DNA of 64,000 nt, taken from an uncultured Lachnospiraceae bacterium (lineage in GTDB: Bacteria > Bacillota > Clostridia > Lachnospirales > Lachnospiraceae). The stretch lies in NCBI GenBank assembly GCA_902775895.1, contig CACYNO010000002.1, forward strand, positions 124,001 through 188,000, given 5' to 3'. The notes under the pieces are model-generated. The model made no database searches, was not told the DNA's origin, and was given only the letters and a program-made list of their open reading frames with translations. Positions 23,204 through 31,765 of the stretch are shown piece by piece. Positions within the stretch are counted from its first letter, which is position 1, and every line of letters starts with the position of its first letter. The position numbers and the translations under genes are program-made.

Positions 23204-26200
23204 ATGGCAAGACAAATGCAGACAATGGATGGTAATACCGCCGCAGCACACGTTTCCTATGCGTTTACTGAAGTGGCAGCTATCTATCCTATAACACCGT
23301 CTTCACCCATGGCTGACTGCACGGATATCTGGGCAACCCAGGGAAGACAGAATATTTTCGGAAATACCGTAAAGCTTGTTGAGATGCAGTCTGAGGGAGG
23401 AGCTTCAGGTGCATTCCACGGTTCCCTTCTGGGAGGTGCGCTTACAACTACATATACGGCATCCCAGGGACTTCTCCTTATGATACCTAACATGTTCAAG
23501 GTGGCAGGAGAGCTTCTTCCGGGAGTTATCGACGTGTCCGCAAGGACCATTGCTACACACGCCCTTTCCATTTTCGGAGATCACTCCGACGTATACGCCT
23601 GTCGTCAGACCGGTTTCGGTATGATCTGTTCCGGAAGCGTACAGGAGGTTATGGATCTGGGAGCGGTAGCCCATCTTGCAGCTATTGACGGAAGGGTTCC
23701 CTTCCTTCATTTCTTTGACGGCTTCAGGACTTCCCACGAGCTTCAGAAGATCGAGACCTGGGATTACGAAGACCTTAAAAGTATGTGCAACATGGATGCG
23801 GTAGCCGAGTTTAAGAAGAGAGCATTAAATTCCGAGCACCCCACACTCCACGGATGTGCCCAGAACCCTGATATCTTCTTCCAGGCAAGAGAGGCATGCA
23901 ATCCTTACTACGATGAGCTTCCTGATGTGGTAGCAGAGTACATGGATAAGGTAAATGCAAAGATCGGCACGGATTACAAGCCTTTTAACTATATCGGAGC
24001 TCCTGATGCAGAGCACATTATCATCTCCATGGGATCCACATGCGAGACTATTGAGGAGACAGTTAACTACCTTGTGGCAAAGGGTGAGAAAGTGGGAGCA
24101 GTTAAGGTCCGTCTTTACAGACCTTTCTCTGCAAAGCACCTTTTAGCGGTTCTTCCAAAGAGCGTAAAGACCATCAGCGTCCTTGACAGGACAAAAGAGC
24201 CGGGTGCACCGGGTGAGCCACTTTACCTTGATGTGGTAGCTGCTCTTAAGGGATCTGAGTTTGAGTCAGTAAAAGTGCTGAACGGCCGTTACGGTCTTGC
24301 ATCCAAGAACACCACACCTACGGATATCGTTTCCGTATTTAACAATAAAGACAAGGCAGACTTCACAGTTGCCATTGTAGATGATGTTACGGGCAAATCT
24401 CTTGACAGAGGCGAGACCATTATCGCAGCTCCTGAAGGGACCACTTCTTGTAAGTTCTGGGGTCTGGGTGCTGACGGTACGGTAGGTGCCAACAAGAACT
24501 CCATAAAGATCATCGGTGACCACACAGACATGTATGCCCAGGCCTATTTTGACTATGATTCAAAGAAGTCCGGCGGTGTGACCATTTCCCACCTCCGCTT
24601 CGGTAAGACACCTATCCAGTCTTCATACCTTATAGATAAGGCTGACTTTGTTGCCTGTCATTCCCAGGCATACTTAAGAAAATATGACATGGTTCAGGAT
24701 CTGAAGGACGGCGGCACATTCCTTCTGAACTGTACCTGGGATCCCGAGACCATAGGAGACCATCTCCCGGGCCAGGTAAAAAGATACATGGCTGAGCATG
24801 ATATCAAGTTCTACATTATAAACGGTACGAAGCTTGGTAAGGAGATAGGACTGGGCAACAGGATAAATACAATCCTGCAGTCTGCATTCTTTAAACTTGC
24901 GGGTATCATCCCTGAGGATGAGGCCATTACCTACATGAAGGAAAAGGCTCTCGCATCCTACGCAAAGAAGGGTGATGATGTGGTACAGATGAACTATCAG
25001 GCTATTGAGCGCGGTGCCGGCGAGGTTGTGGAAGTACCTGTCCCTGCAGACTGGAAGGATGCTAAGGACGAAGACTTCCTTGGAAAGGCTACCGAGGGAA
25101 GAGAAGATGTCCTCGACTATGTAAATAACATCCAGAAGGCGGTTAATGCCTGCAAGGGTGATACACTCCCCGTATCTGCATTCAAGAACGTAATAGACGG
25201 AAATATCCCACAGGGTACGGCTGCTTACGAGAAACGTGGCGTTGCAGTGGACGTTCCCGTCTGGAATTCCGAGAAATGTATTCAGTGTAACCAGTGTGCG
25301 TATGTATGTCCTCACGCAGCAATACGTCCGGCTGTTATGAACGCTGACGAGAAGGCTGCAGCACCTGAGGGAATGCCTTCAAAGGCTCTTACGGGAGTTG
25401 ACGGACTTGACTTCAGTATCACGGTTTCTACCATGGATTGCTTAGGCTGCGGACTCTGCGCAAATGTATGTCCGGGAAATAAAGCTGCGGAAGTACTTAC
25501 CATGAAGCCGTTCGGTGAGCACAAAGAAGACCAGAAGTTCTTTGATTACGGTCTTACGCTTTCCGATAAGCCGGAAGTATTTGAGAAGTTCGGCAGAGGA
25601 ACTGTTAAAGGTTCACAGTTTGCCATGCCGTATCTTGAGTTCTCGGGAGCATGCGCAGGCTGCGGAGAGACACCTTATGCAAAGCTTGTGACACAGCTCT
25701 ACGGAGACCGTATGGTTATCGCCAACGCTACGGGATGTTCTTCCATCTGGGGTGGTTCAACACCTTCCACACCGTACACCGTTGATAAGAACGGCAGAGG
25801 TCCTGCATGGGGTAACTCACTCTTTGAGGATAATGCGGAATTCGGTTTCGGTATGAAGCTTGCCCAGGATGCCAACAGAGATGCGGTGGCAAGAAAGCTT
25901 GAGGCGTTAAACGATAGCACATCCAATGAGAAGGTTAAGAAAGCTATCACAGAGTACTTCGACACATTTGAGCGCACCAACGATAACTGGGATGCTTCCA
26001 ACAGACTTATCGAGGCTCTTGAGGAGTGCGGATGTGATGAAGCAAAAGAGATACTGGCTGATAAAGACTGGATCTCAAAGAAGACCCAGTGGATATTCGG
26101 TGGTGACGGATGGGCGTACGATATCGGATACGGCGGTCTTGACCACGTTCTTGCGGCAGGAAAAGACGTAAACCTTTTCGTATTTGATACAGAGGTTTAC

Positions 26201-26728
26201 TCCAACACAGGCGGTCAGGCTTCAAAAGCAACTAATATCGGTGCCATCGCACAGTTTGCGGCAGCAGGTAAGGATGTAAAGAAAAAGGACCTTGCAGCCA
26301 TCTGTATGTCCTACGGATATATCTATGTGGCACAGGTTGCCATGGGAGCGGATATGAACCAGTGCATAAAGGCTATCCAGGAGGCTGAGAGCTACAACGG
26401 ACCGTCCATCATCATCGGATATGCGCCATGTATCTCCCACGGTATCAGAAAAGGTATGGGATATACCATTGAAGAAGAAAAGCTTGCCGTTCAGTCCGGC
26501 TACTGGAACCTCTTCAGATTCGACCCGAGAAGAGCAGAGGCAGGGGAGAATCCGCTTGTCCTTGATATGAAAGAGCCTTCAAAGGATTATCAGGAGTTCA
26601 TCATGGGTGAGAACAGATATATAAATCTCCAGAAGCGTGATCCTGAGAGAGCGGCTAAGCTTTTCGGAAATGCCGAGGCGGATGCGAAGGCGAAGTATGA
26701 GAAGCTGGTGAAGCTTTCTAATCAATAA
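23204..26728 (+). CDS. nifJ: Pyruvate:ferredoxin (flavodoxin) oxidoreductase
   Basis: Single-chain enzyme that converts pyruvate and CoA to acetyl-CoA, CO2 and reduced ferredoxin, central to fermentation. 1174 residues, the normal length for the fused alpha-beta-gamma-delta form. Seen in order: the pyrimidine-binding domain I (GNTAAAHVSYAFTEVAAIYPITPSSPM), domain II, the gamma domain (GLGADGTVGANKNSIKIIGD), two 4Fe-4S motifs in the ferredoxin domain (CIQCNQCAYVCPHAA and CLGCGLCANVCPGNK), a further cluster site (CAGCGETPY) and the thiamine-diphosphate domain (GDGWAYDIGYGG, then NTGGQ). All cluster cysteines are present. It is a single-gene transcript. Confidence 0.97.
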   Translation: MARQMQTMDGNTAAAHVSYAFTEVAAIYPITPSSPMADCTDIWATQGRQNIFGNTVKLVEMQSEGGASGAFHGSLLGGALTTTYTASQGLLLMIPNMFKVAGELLPGVIDVSARTIATHALSIFGDHSDVYACRQTGFGMICSGSVQEVMDLGAVAHLAAIDGRVPFLHFFDGFRTSHELQKIETWDYEDLKSMCNMDAVAEFKKRALNSEHPTLHGCAQNPDIFFQAREACNPYYDELPDVVAEYMDKVNAKIGTDYKPFNYIGAPDAEHIIISMGSTCETIEETVNYLVAKGEKVGAVKVRLYRPFSAKHLLAVLPKSVKTISVLDRTKEPGAPGEPLYLDVVAALKGSEFESVKVLNGRYGLASKNTTPTDIVSVFNNKDKADFTVAIVDDVTGKSLDRGETIIAAPEGTTSCKFWGLGADGTVGANKNSIKIIGDHTDMYAQAYFDYDSKKSGGVTISHLRFGKTPIQSSYLIDKADFVACHSQAYLRKYDMVQDLKDGGTFLLNCTWDPETIGDHLPGQVKRYMAEHDIKFYIINGTKLGKEIGLGNRINTILQSAFFKLAGIIPEDEAITYMKEKALASYAKKGDDVVQMNYQAIERGAGEVVEVPVPADWKDAKDEDFLGKATEGREDVLDYVNNIQKAVNACKGDTLPVSAFKNVIDGNIPQGTAAYEKRGVAVDVPVWNSEKCIQCNQCAYVCPHAAIRPAVMNADEKAAAPEGMPSKALTGVDGLDFSITVSTMDCLGCGLCANVCPGNKAAEVLTMKPFGEHKEDQKFFDYGLTLSDKPEVFEKFGRGTVKGSQFAMPYLEFSGACAGCGETPYAKLVTQLYGDRMVIANATGCSSIWGGSTPSTPYTVDKNGRGPAWGNSLFEDNAEFGFGMKLAQDANRDAVARKLEALNDSTSNEKVKKAITEYFDTFERTNDNWDASNRLIEALEECGCDEAKEILADKDWISKKTQWIFGGDGWAYDIGYGGLDHVLAAGKDVNLFVFDTEVYSNTGGQASKATNIGAIAQFAAAGKDVKKKDLAAICMSYGYIYVAQVAMGADMNQCIKAIQEAESYNGPSIIIGYAPCISHGIRKGMGYTIEEEKLAVQSGYWNLFRFDPRRAEAGENPLVLDMKEPSKDYQEFIMGENRYINLQKRDPERAAKLFGNAEADAKAKYEKLVKLSNQ

Positions 26729-26730
26729 TA

Positions 26731-26803
26731 CGCGAAAAGACTAAACTTTGAAGCGCTGTACCGTGCTTTGCCCGCTAAGGCGCTTCAAAGCTTGTCTTTT
26801 CGC
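26731..26803 (+). terminator. Long hairpin after the PFOR gene
   Basis: GCGAAAAGAC and CTTTGAAGCGC pair with GCGCTTCAAAG and GTCTTTTCGC, giving a two-part stem of about 21 bp. There is no long U tract, so termination is likely but not certain. Two smaller hairpins (GGGAGAATC...GATTCTCCC, GCGAAAGCGC...GCGCTTTCG) follow at about 26838-26880 before the tRNA. Confidence 0.55.
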
Positions 26804-26884
26804 TGTATGATTGTTACAAAGTGTAGGTATGTATATGGGAGAATCGAAGATTCTCCCAAGCGAAAGCGCTTGCGCTTTCGGTTT

Positions 26885-26958
26885 GTTCTCGTAGCTCAGC
26901 AGGATAGAGCGGCCGCCTCCTAAGCGGCAGGTCGGAGGTTCGAATCCTCTCGGGAACG
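26885..26958 (+). tRNA. tRNA-Arg (anticodon CCU)
   Basis: A 74-base cloverleaf. The acceptor stem pairs GTTCTCG with CGGGAAC (one G-T pair). The anticodon stem pairs GCCGC with GCGGC around the loop CTCCTAA, giving anticodon CCT, which reads AGG. The T arm is GGAGG TTCGAAT CCTCT. The CCA end is not encoded. Confidence 0.95.
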
Positions 26959-26963
26959 CTATC

Positions 26964-27010
26964 GGTGACAATAGGATGATGTCATCACCATCCTGCCGTC
27001 ACCTTTTTTT
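26964..27010 (+). terminator. Terminator after tRNA-Arg
   Basis: GGTGAC and AGGATG pair with CATCCT and GTCACC in a bulged hairpin followed by TTTTTTT. Confidence 0.8.
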
Positions 27011-27012
27011 GA

Positions 27013-27041
27013 TTGAAAACAAAGCACATTTCTTCTATAAT
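27013..27041 (+). promoter_or_regulatory. Promoter for the KamA-like gene
   Basis: TTGAAA at 27013-27018 and TATAAT at 27036-27041 with a 17-base spacer, directly after the tRNA terminator. Confidence 0.7.
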
Positions 27042-27071
27042 GTAAAAAAATGTAAAGGGGGAGATTGATTT

Positions 27072-28178
27072 ATGTCCTGGAAAGACAGTTTAGCAAAGAA
27101 CATTACAACCGCCGATGATATAGCAAAGAGAGTTTCTCTTTCGGATGAAGAGCAGGAAAAGATCAGACAGTATACTGAAAAATACCCCATGTCTGTTCCG
27201 GAATATTATTTTAACCTGATAAACTGGGATGATCCGGATGATCCTATCAGAAAGATCGCAATACCAAGGACTGATGCCTTTAAGCAGGACGGAGTCCTTG
27301 ATACCAGCGGAGAGAGCTCCAATACGGTGCTTCAGGGAGTACAGCATAAGTACAGGGCGACGGTCCTGGTGCTCACATCACCTGCATGCGCAATGGTCTG
27401 TCGGCATTGTTTCAGAAAAAGATTCGTGGGCAAGGAAGACACGGAGATCGCACAGAATCCGGCAGAAGTGGCCGGCTATCTGAAAGAGCATCCGGAAGTA
27501 AATAACGTACTTCTTTCAGGCGGAGATTCATTTATCCTTGACAATGAAAAGATCAAGGGCTGGCTTGATGCCATGACGCAGGTGGATACACTTGATTTTA
27601 TCCGTATGGGTACAAGAGTGCCCGTTTCATTCCCTGAAAGGATCAACAGTGACCCGGAGCTTCTTGAGATCCTGAAAAAAGCCGGAGAAAAGAAGCAGAT
27701 ATATATAGTTACCCAGTTTGACCATCCCCGTGAACTTACGGAAGAGGCAGGAAAGTCCGTTAAGCTTTTACAGGAGCAGGGGATAGTTGTGAAGAACCAG
27801 ACGGTGCTTCTTAAGGGAATCAATGACGATCCTGCAGTGATGGGAGATCTTTTGCGCAAGATGAGTTCCGTAGGTATCGTCCAGCACTATATCTTCCAGT
27901 GCAGACCGGTCGTAGGCGCCATGAACTATTTCCAGGTGCCTCTTACTCAGGGTATAAAGATAATCGACGAGGTCTACAAGAACCAGAATGGTCTGGGCAA
28001 GGCAGCAGATTACGCCATGTCTCACCCCACCGGAAAGATCAAGATACTGGGTGAGCTTGACGGCAAGACAGTTTTCCAGTACAAGCAGGCAAAGAACCCG
28101 GAGAATACGGGCAAAGTATTTATGCTTGATTCAGACGATGAGAGATGCTGGATAGGACCCGATGAGATAAAGCTTTAA
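27072..28178 (+). CDS. KamA-family radical SAM aminomutase
   Basis: 368 residues. The radical SAM motif CxxxCxxC is at Cys106, Cys110 and Cys113 (CAMVCRHC), followed by FRKRFVG, the signature of lysine 2,3-aminomutase relatives. LLSGGDSFIL and the C-terminal SHPTGKIKI, whose lysine corresponds to the PLP-binding lysine of KamA, are present, so both cofactors can be held. At 368 residues it is shorter than clostridial lysine 2,3-aminomutase (about 415) and may lack part of the tetramer/zinc region. The substrate could be lysine, glutamate or another amino acid. The next gene follows after 12 bases and is probably co-transcribed. Confidence 0.82.
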   Translation: MSWKDSLAKNITTADDIAKRVSLSDEEQEKIRQYTEKYPMSVPEYYFNLINWDDPDDPIRKIAIPRTDAFKQDGVLDTSGESSNTVLQGVQHKYRATVLVLTSPACAMVCRHCFRKRFVGKEDTEIAQNPAEVAGYLKEHPEVNNVLLSGGDSFILDNEKIKGWLDAMTQVDTLDFIRMGTRVPVSFPERINSDPELLEILKKAGEKKQIYIVTQFDHPRELTEEAGKSVKLLQEQGIVVKNQTVLLKGINDDPAVMGDLLRKMSSVGIVQHYIFQCRPVVGAMNYFQVPLTQGIKIIDEVYKNQNGLGKAADYAMSHPTGKIKILGELDGKTVFQYKQAKNPENTGKVFMLDSDDERCWIGPDEIKL

Positions 28179-28190
28179 GGAGAGACTTGC

Positions 28191-29102
28191 ATGCTTTCTG
28201 TTATCATTCCCTCATATAATGAAGAACAGATGATATCAATGACTGCAAAGACTATTTCGGATGTTCTTGTAAGTGAGAACATCGATCATGAGATCCTTTT
28301 TGTAAATGATGGTTCGAGCGACAAGACATGGGATATCATATGTGAAGAAGCAAAGAAAGATCCCCACGTAAGAGGGGTTTCTTTTTCACGCAATTTCGGG
28401 AAAGAGGCGGCTGTTTTTGCAGGATTATCAGAAGCTGCGGGAGATGCATGTGTGGTTATCGATTGTGACCTTCAGCATCCGCCTGAAAAGATCCCGGAGA
28501 TGTACAGGCTCTGGGAGCAGGGTTATGAGGTGGTGGAAGGCGTGAAGAACAGCCGCGGACAGGAAAGCGGTGTGCACAAAAAGGCTGCGGAGACCTTTTA
28601 CAAGCTGATAAGCAGAGCCACAAAGATAGATATGTCCAGGGCATCGGATTTTAAGCTAATGGACAGGCGGGTGGTGGACACCATAATCAGCATGCCGGAA
28701 AAAAAAGCTTTTTTCAGAGCAGTGTCTTCCTGGGTCGGTTACAAAAAAACCCGCGTGGAATTTGATGTTGCCGAAAGAGTGGCGGGAGAGTCCAAGTGGT
28801 CAAGAGGTGCACTGATCAGGTACGCCATATCCAACATTACTGCTTTTTCCTCTTTCCCCGTAAGATTTGCATCTTATGTGGGGATTGCGATGATCGCGGC
28901 GTTTATCGTGATAGGTATATTTGCCATATGCATCGGCGCCGGCGGGAATCCCACAGGCGGGATGTTTTTGGGTCTTCTGGCGTTTATGTTTCTTATCGGA
29001 GGGATAGTGCTTCTTGCCATCGGTATCGTGGGTTATTATGTGGCAAGGACTTATGAGGAGACCAAAGGAAGGCCAAGATATATTATTTCGAAAAAGGTTT
29101 AA
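28191..29102 (+). CDS. GT2 family polyprenyl-phosphate glycosyltransferase (GtrB/ArnC-like)
   Basis: 303 residues. An N-terminal GT-A domain (LSVIIPSYNEEQMI, LFVNDGSSDKTWDII, FSRNFGKEAAVFAGL, VIDCDLQHPPEKIPEM) is followed by two C-terminal membrane segments at about 226-250 and 262-290 and a short cytoplasmic tail. This is the layout of enzymes that move a sugar onto undecaprenyl phosphate for envelope glycosylation. AGGAGA precedes the ATG. No flippase or acceptor-modifying partner is beside it. Confidence 0.88.
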   Translation: MLSVIIPSYNEEQMISMTAKTISDVLVSENIDHEILFVNDGSSDKTWDIICEEAKKDPHVRGVSFSRNFGKEAAVFAGLSEAAGDACVVIDCDLQHPPEKIPEMYRLWEQGYEVVEGVKNSRGQESGVHKKAAETFYKLISRATKIDMSRASDFKLMDRRVVDTIISMPEKKAFFRAVSSWVGYKKTRVEFDVAERVAGESKWSRGALIRYAISNITAFSSFPVRFASYVGIAMIAAFIVIGIFAICIGAGGNPTGGMFLGLLAFMFLIGGIVLLAIGIVGYYVARTYEETKGRPRYIISKKV

Positions 29103-29120
29103 ATTATTTTAAATTTCTCC

Positions 29121-29149
29121 TTGATTTATTTACCGTAACATATTAGAAT
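29121..29149 (+). promoter_or_regulatory. Promoter for tRNA-Cys
   Basis: TTGATT at 29121-29126 and TAGAAT at 29144-29149, 17-base spacer, ending 11 bases before the tRNA. Confidence 0.6.
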
Positions 29150-29160
29150 GTTACAGGTAC

Positions 29161-29231
29161 GGCGACATAGCCAAGTGGTAAGGCGTGGGTCTGCAACACC
29201 CTGATCACCAGTTCGAATCTGGTTGTCGCCT
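29161..29231 (+). tRNA. tRNA-Cys (anticodon GCA)
   Basis: A 71-base cloverleaf. The acceptor stem pairs GGCGACA with TGTCGCC, the anticodon stem GTGGG with CACCC (loop TCTGCAA, anticodon GCA), and the T loop is TTCGAAT. CCA is not encoded. Confidence 0.95.
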
Positions 29232-29237
29232 TTTTAT

Positions 29238-29262
29238 AAATCACCCTTCGGGTGATTTTTTT
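29238..29262 (+). terminator. Terminator after tRNA-Cys
   Basis: AAATCACCC and GGGTGATTT around a TTCG tetraloop, followed by a T run. Confidence 0.88.
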
Positions 29263-29286
29263 ATACTCTAAAATAGCCCGGGAAGC

Positions 29287-29314
29287 TTGAAAAAACATCA
29301 TTTTATGATATACT
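29287..29314 (+). promoter_or_regulatory. Promoter for the sugar nucleotidyltransferase
   Basis: TTGAAA at 29287-29292 and TATACT at 29309-29314 with a 16-base spacer, 40 bases before the ATG. Confidence 0.5.
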
Positions 29315-29354
29315 ACACTGGATTTTATACGGTTTTAACATATTTGGAGGATAT

Positions 29355-30269
29355 ATGAATACAACACTTGTGATAATGGCGGCAGGAATGGGTTCAAGAT
29401 TCGGAGGCGGAGTTAAGCAGCTGGAGCCTCTGGGACCCGAAGGTCAGACCCTTATGGAGTATTCCATACACGATGCGGTAAAAGCGGGATTTAACAAAGT
29501 TGTTTTTATTACACGAAGAGAGCTTCTTGACAGGTTTAAGGATTCCGTGATCAAGGCGCTGGGCGGCAGCGTTGATACGGAGTTTGTATTCCAGGAGATA
29601 GACGATCTGCCTGAGGGCTACACGGTAGACCCCGAGCGCAGCAAGCCCTGGGGTACGGGACAGGCGATACTTGCCTGCAAGGACGTTGTAAAGGAGCCTT
29701 TCCTTGTTATAAATGCCGATGACTACTATGGACAAAAGGCTTTCGGTACCATACATGACTACCTTGTAAAGGGCAGCAGTGACACAGGAAAGTATGATTT
29801 CTGCATGGCGGGATTTATCCTGGGGAATACCTTAAGTGACAACGGTTCCGTTACCCGTGGCGTATGTGTTGTGGACGGAAACGGCTGCCTTCAGGGCGTG
29901 AATGAGACAGGGGATATCGTAAAGACTGAGGACGGCGCCGGCACCGAGGCAAAAGACGGCACGGTGACGCCTCTTGATGCAGGCAGCAAGGTTTCCATGA
30001 ATATGTGGGGCTTTACGCCGGAGATCTTTGGTGAACTTGAGAAAAGGTTTATTGAATTCCTGGATGATCCGGAATTGAATCCGATAAAAGGCGAATATCT
30101 TATCCCGACCGTTATCGATCAGCTTATCAAAGAGGGTAAGGCTGATGTAAAAGTTCTTGATACTCCGGATAAGTGGTTCGGGGTTACATATCAGGCAGAC
30201 AGGGAATGTGTGCAGGAGGCGTTAAAGAAGCTGGTTGATGCGGGCGTGTATCCTGAGAAGCTTTTTTAA
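29355..30269 (+). CDS. Sugar-phosphate nucleotidyltransferase-like protein
   Basis: 304 residues of the NTP-transferase fold. The nucleotide-binding signature MAAGMGSRFGG is at about 8-18 with KQLEPLGP after it, and the metal-binding aspartates are likely those in VINADDYYG at about 118-126. PWGTGQAILACKD follows the usual product/substrate loop. GGAGG precedes the ATG. It should join a sugar-1-phosphate to a nucleotide for envelope or capsule synthesis; which sugar cannot be told. It is alone, followed by repeat elements. Confidence 0.82.
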   Translation: MNTTLVIMAAGMGSRFGGGVKQLEPLGPEGQTLMEYSIHDAVKAGFNKVVFITRRELLDRFKDSVIKALGGSVDTEFVFQEIDDLPEGYTVDPERSKPWGTGQAILACKDVVKEPFLVINADDYYGQKAFGTIHDYLVKGSSDTGKYDFCMAGFILGNTLSDNGSVTRGVCVVDGNGCLQGVNETGDIVKTEDGAGTEAKDGTVTPLDAGSKVSMNMWGFTPEIFGELEKRFIEFLDDPELNPIKGEYLIPTVIDQLIKEGKADVKVLDTPDKWFGVTYQADRECVQEALKKLVDAGVYPEKLF

Positions 30270-30317
30270 AAACGTCTGAAAGTGAAAAAAGGAATATGTA
30301 GTTAAGCGGCGACCGGC

Positions 30318-30405
30318 CCTTGATCTGCCTGTGCAGACTGTAGAATCCGGTCGTGAAGAATTTACGGAGAGATGAACCGGTATAAACACGAATAAAAAGC
30401 ATAAA
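30318..30405 (+). repeat. Left half of the palindromic repeat family
   Basis: TGATCTGCCTGTGCAGACTG, TAGAATCCGG, TGAAGAATTTACGG, CCGGTATAAACACGAATAAA and AGCATAAA match the half copy at 22896 along its length. It is directly followed by full copy 3. GACCGG just upstream (30311) and CCGGTC (30347) could pair into a local hairpin. Confidence 0.75.
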
Positions 30406-30617
30406 TTAAAAAATTAGCTCCCGTGATTTACCTTTCCAAACTGTAGAACCCGGGTCTAAAGAATTAACAGGCAGGCGAATCGTTATGAACACAAAGGACA
30501 AGCATAAATGTTGCTTCGCAACTATGCTTGCCCTTTGTATAACGATTTCACCTGCCTTAATTCTTTGACCCGGGTTCTAATGTTCGGAAAAGTAAACACG
30601 GGAGCTGGTATTTTAAA
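30406..30617 (+). repeat. Large palindromic repeat, full copy 3 (forward)
   Basis: 212 bases. Outer arms TTAAAAAATTAGCTCCCGTG and CACGGGAGCTGGTATTTTAAA are locus-specific and complementary. Then CCTTTCCAAACTGTAGAA, CCCGGGTC (paired with GACCCGGG), AAAGAATT (with AATTCTTT), the variable stem GGCAGGCGAATCGTTAT (with ATAACGATTTCACCTGCC), ACAAAGGACAAGCAT (with ATGCTTGCCCTTTGT) and the conserved apex AAATGTTGCTTCGCAACT. With the half copy it fills the 380-base gap after 30269. The next gene remnant starts 32 bases further on. Confidence 0.85.
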
Positions 30618-30648
30618 TCAAAAAATTCTTTTCAAGGAGGATGTTGTT

Positions 30649-30903
30649 ATGGTAAATAATGACACTGATTCAGTCGCGTCTAAATCACAGGTCGGCGTTG
30701 TAACTAAGGACTTTGATGATCTTATCTTTACGGATGATTTTATCTTTTGTAAGACCCTGGAAAACAACCAGGATCTGTGCAAAGAACTTGCGGAGATGAT
30801 CATAGGCAGGAAGATATCGAAGGTAGTACAAGTGGCTGACCAGAAGGCAATCCGCGTAACCCCCTACAAAAATCTCAAAAAATCGTATATACTGTTTATA
30901 TGA
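30649..30903 (+). pseudogene. Truncated Rpn/PD-(D/E)XK nuclease family transposase (N-terminal fragment)
   Basis: The ATG at 30649 follows AAGGAGG, so the reading frame open from 30508 is not used in full. 84 residues. The part DFDDLIFTDDFIFCKTLENNQDLCKELAEMIIGRKISKVVQVADQKAIRVTP is the typical N-terminus of the Rpn-like PD-(D/E)XK nuclease family transposases abundant in Lachnospiraceae. The normal continuation with the catalytic D-x-E/Q-x-K block is absent; the frame ends in KNLKKSYILFI. Full-length members are about 290 residues, so this is a 3' truncated relic. Confidence 0.7.
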
Positions 30904-31038
30904 AAAGAATGCGGGATAATGACGCAGACCTCCTTTCCGTACCTGTCCGGAGATGGCAGCCATAAATCGCAACAAATGTTCTGCATTTTATCAAGCTGTT
31001 TTCATTTCTTCAAATAACAATATGATCATGATCGGATC

Positions 31039-31071
31039 CTCCGTGGCGTGATGCCGCGGGGGAGTTTTTTT
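31039..31071 (+). terminator. Terminator after the Rpn remnant
   Basis: CTCCGTGGC and GCCGCGGGGGAG form a bulged stem followed by TTTTTTT. Confidence 0.7.
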
Positions 31072-31122
31072 GATTAAAAACACTTTTTAATGTGAGCAGG
31101 AGATGGACCTTTTTTGACGCAA

Positions 31123-31526
31123 GCGGTAAAAAACGTATAGCTGACAGGAGAGAGGAAGGCGTGAGGACAAATGACAGGGAAATGGTTGATCTTTGTCGTA
31201 CAGGGTAAAAAAAACGGACAGATAACAGGTGAGACGATGACGTTGGGACGGATGGCGGGAGAATGGTTTTTTTTAGTCCGGGGTAAAAAAACAGACAGAT
31301 AACAAAAGGCGGTGACAAAAAAGAGATAAAAAAAGATGATAAAAAAGATGACAAAAAAATGAAAAAAAACAGTCCCATTTTCATCGCTCCGGTTGTTACA
31401 GGGTAAAAAAACGGATAGCTGACAACGGATAATGACATAGTGAATGATGTCAAATATAACTGCCGTCTTGTCATCAAAGAACGGTCCTCAAGTTATCATT
31501 GAGGGTAAAAAAACGGACAGTAAAAG
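31123..31526 (+). repeat. Five spaced copies of a GGGTAAAAAAACGGACAG motif upstream of the giant gene
   Basis: Copies lie at about 31123-31146, 31202-31227, 31281-31304, 31401-31424 and 31503-31526. The core GGGTAAAAAAACGG(A/T)(C/T)AG is followed in four of five by a GATAACA or GCTGACA tail. Starts are about 79, 78, 120 and 102 bases apart. The A tract varies from 6 to 8. The surrounding 31072-31655 stretch has no convincing gene; it is A-rich on this strand with GATGA/GACAAAA-type low complexity. Function unknown; a regulator-binding array is one idea. Confidence 0.6.
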
Positions 31527-31547
31527 ACAAAAAGCTAAAATTTTTAC

Positions 31548-31583
31548 AGATGATAAAAGAATCGGCTTTTGTCATCTTTTTTT
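31548..31583 (+). terminator. Terminator upstream of the giant gene promoter
   Basis: AGATGATAAAAG pairs with CTTTTGTCATCT around AATCGG and is followed by TTTTTT. It insulates the giant gene from read-through. Confidence 0.75.
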
Positions 31584-31655
31584 ATGCTGAAAAACATGGG
31601 GGCGGAGGGGATGTAAACCCGCTCGTGGAGTGGGATAGGGATATGTGTTAAGTCC

Positions 31656-31684
31656 TTGACAATATTATAAAATTTTGGTATGAT
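31656..31684 (+). promoter_or_regulatory. Promoter of the giant surface protein gene
   Basis: TTGACA at 31656-31661 and TATGAT at 31679-31684 with a 17-base spacer. Transcription would start at about 31691, so the GTG at 31691 cannot be the translation start. Confidence 0.75.
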
Positions 31685-31765
31685 AAGGAAGTGAAAGTTT
31701 ACCCTGAAAAACAGGGCAAAAAAGTGCAAAAAACGTTTTATTTTCTGACAAAAGGAGACGGGAAA

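Noticed and set aside
30508..30648. N-terminal extension of the Rpn fragment
   Set aside because: The extra 47 codons run through the palindromic repeat and bypass the strong AAGGAGG in front of the ATG at 30649.
31123..31526. CRISPR array
   Set aside because: The five repeats are short, degenerate and irregularly spaced (78-120 bases), and no cas gene is present.
31691..31765. GTG at 31691 as start of the giant gene
   Set aside because: It coincides with the predicted transcription start and has no ribosome binding site; ATG 31766 has both a leader and AAAGGAGA.
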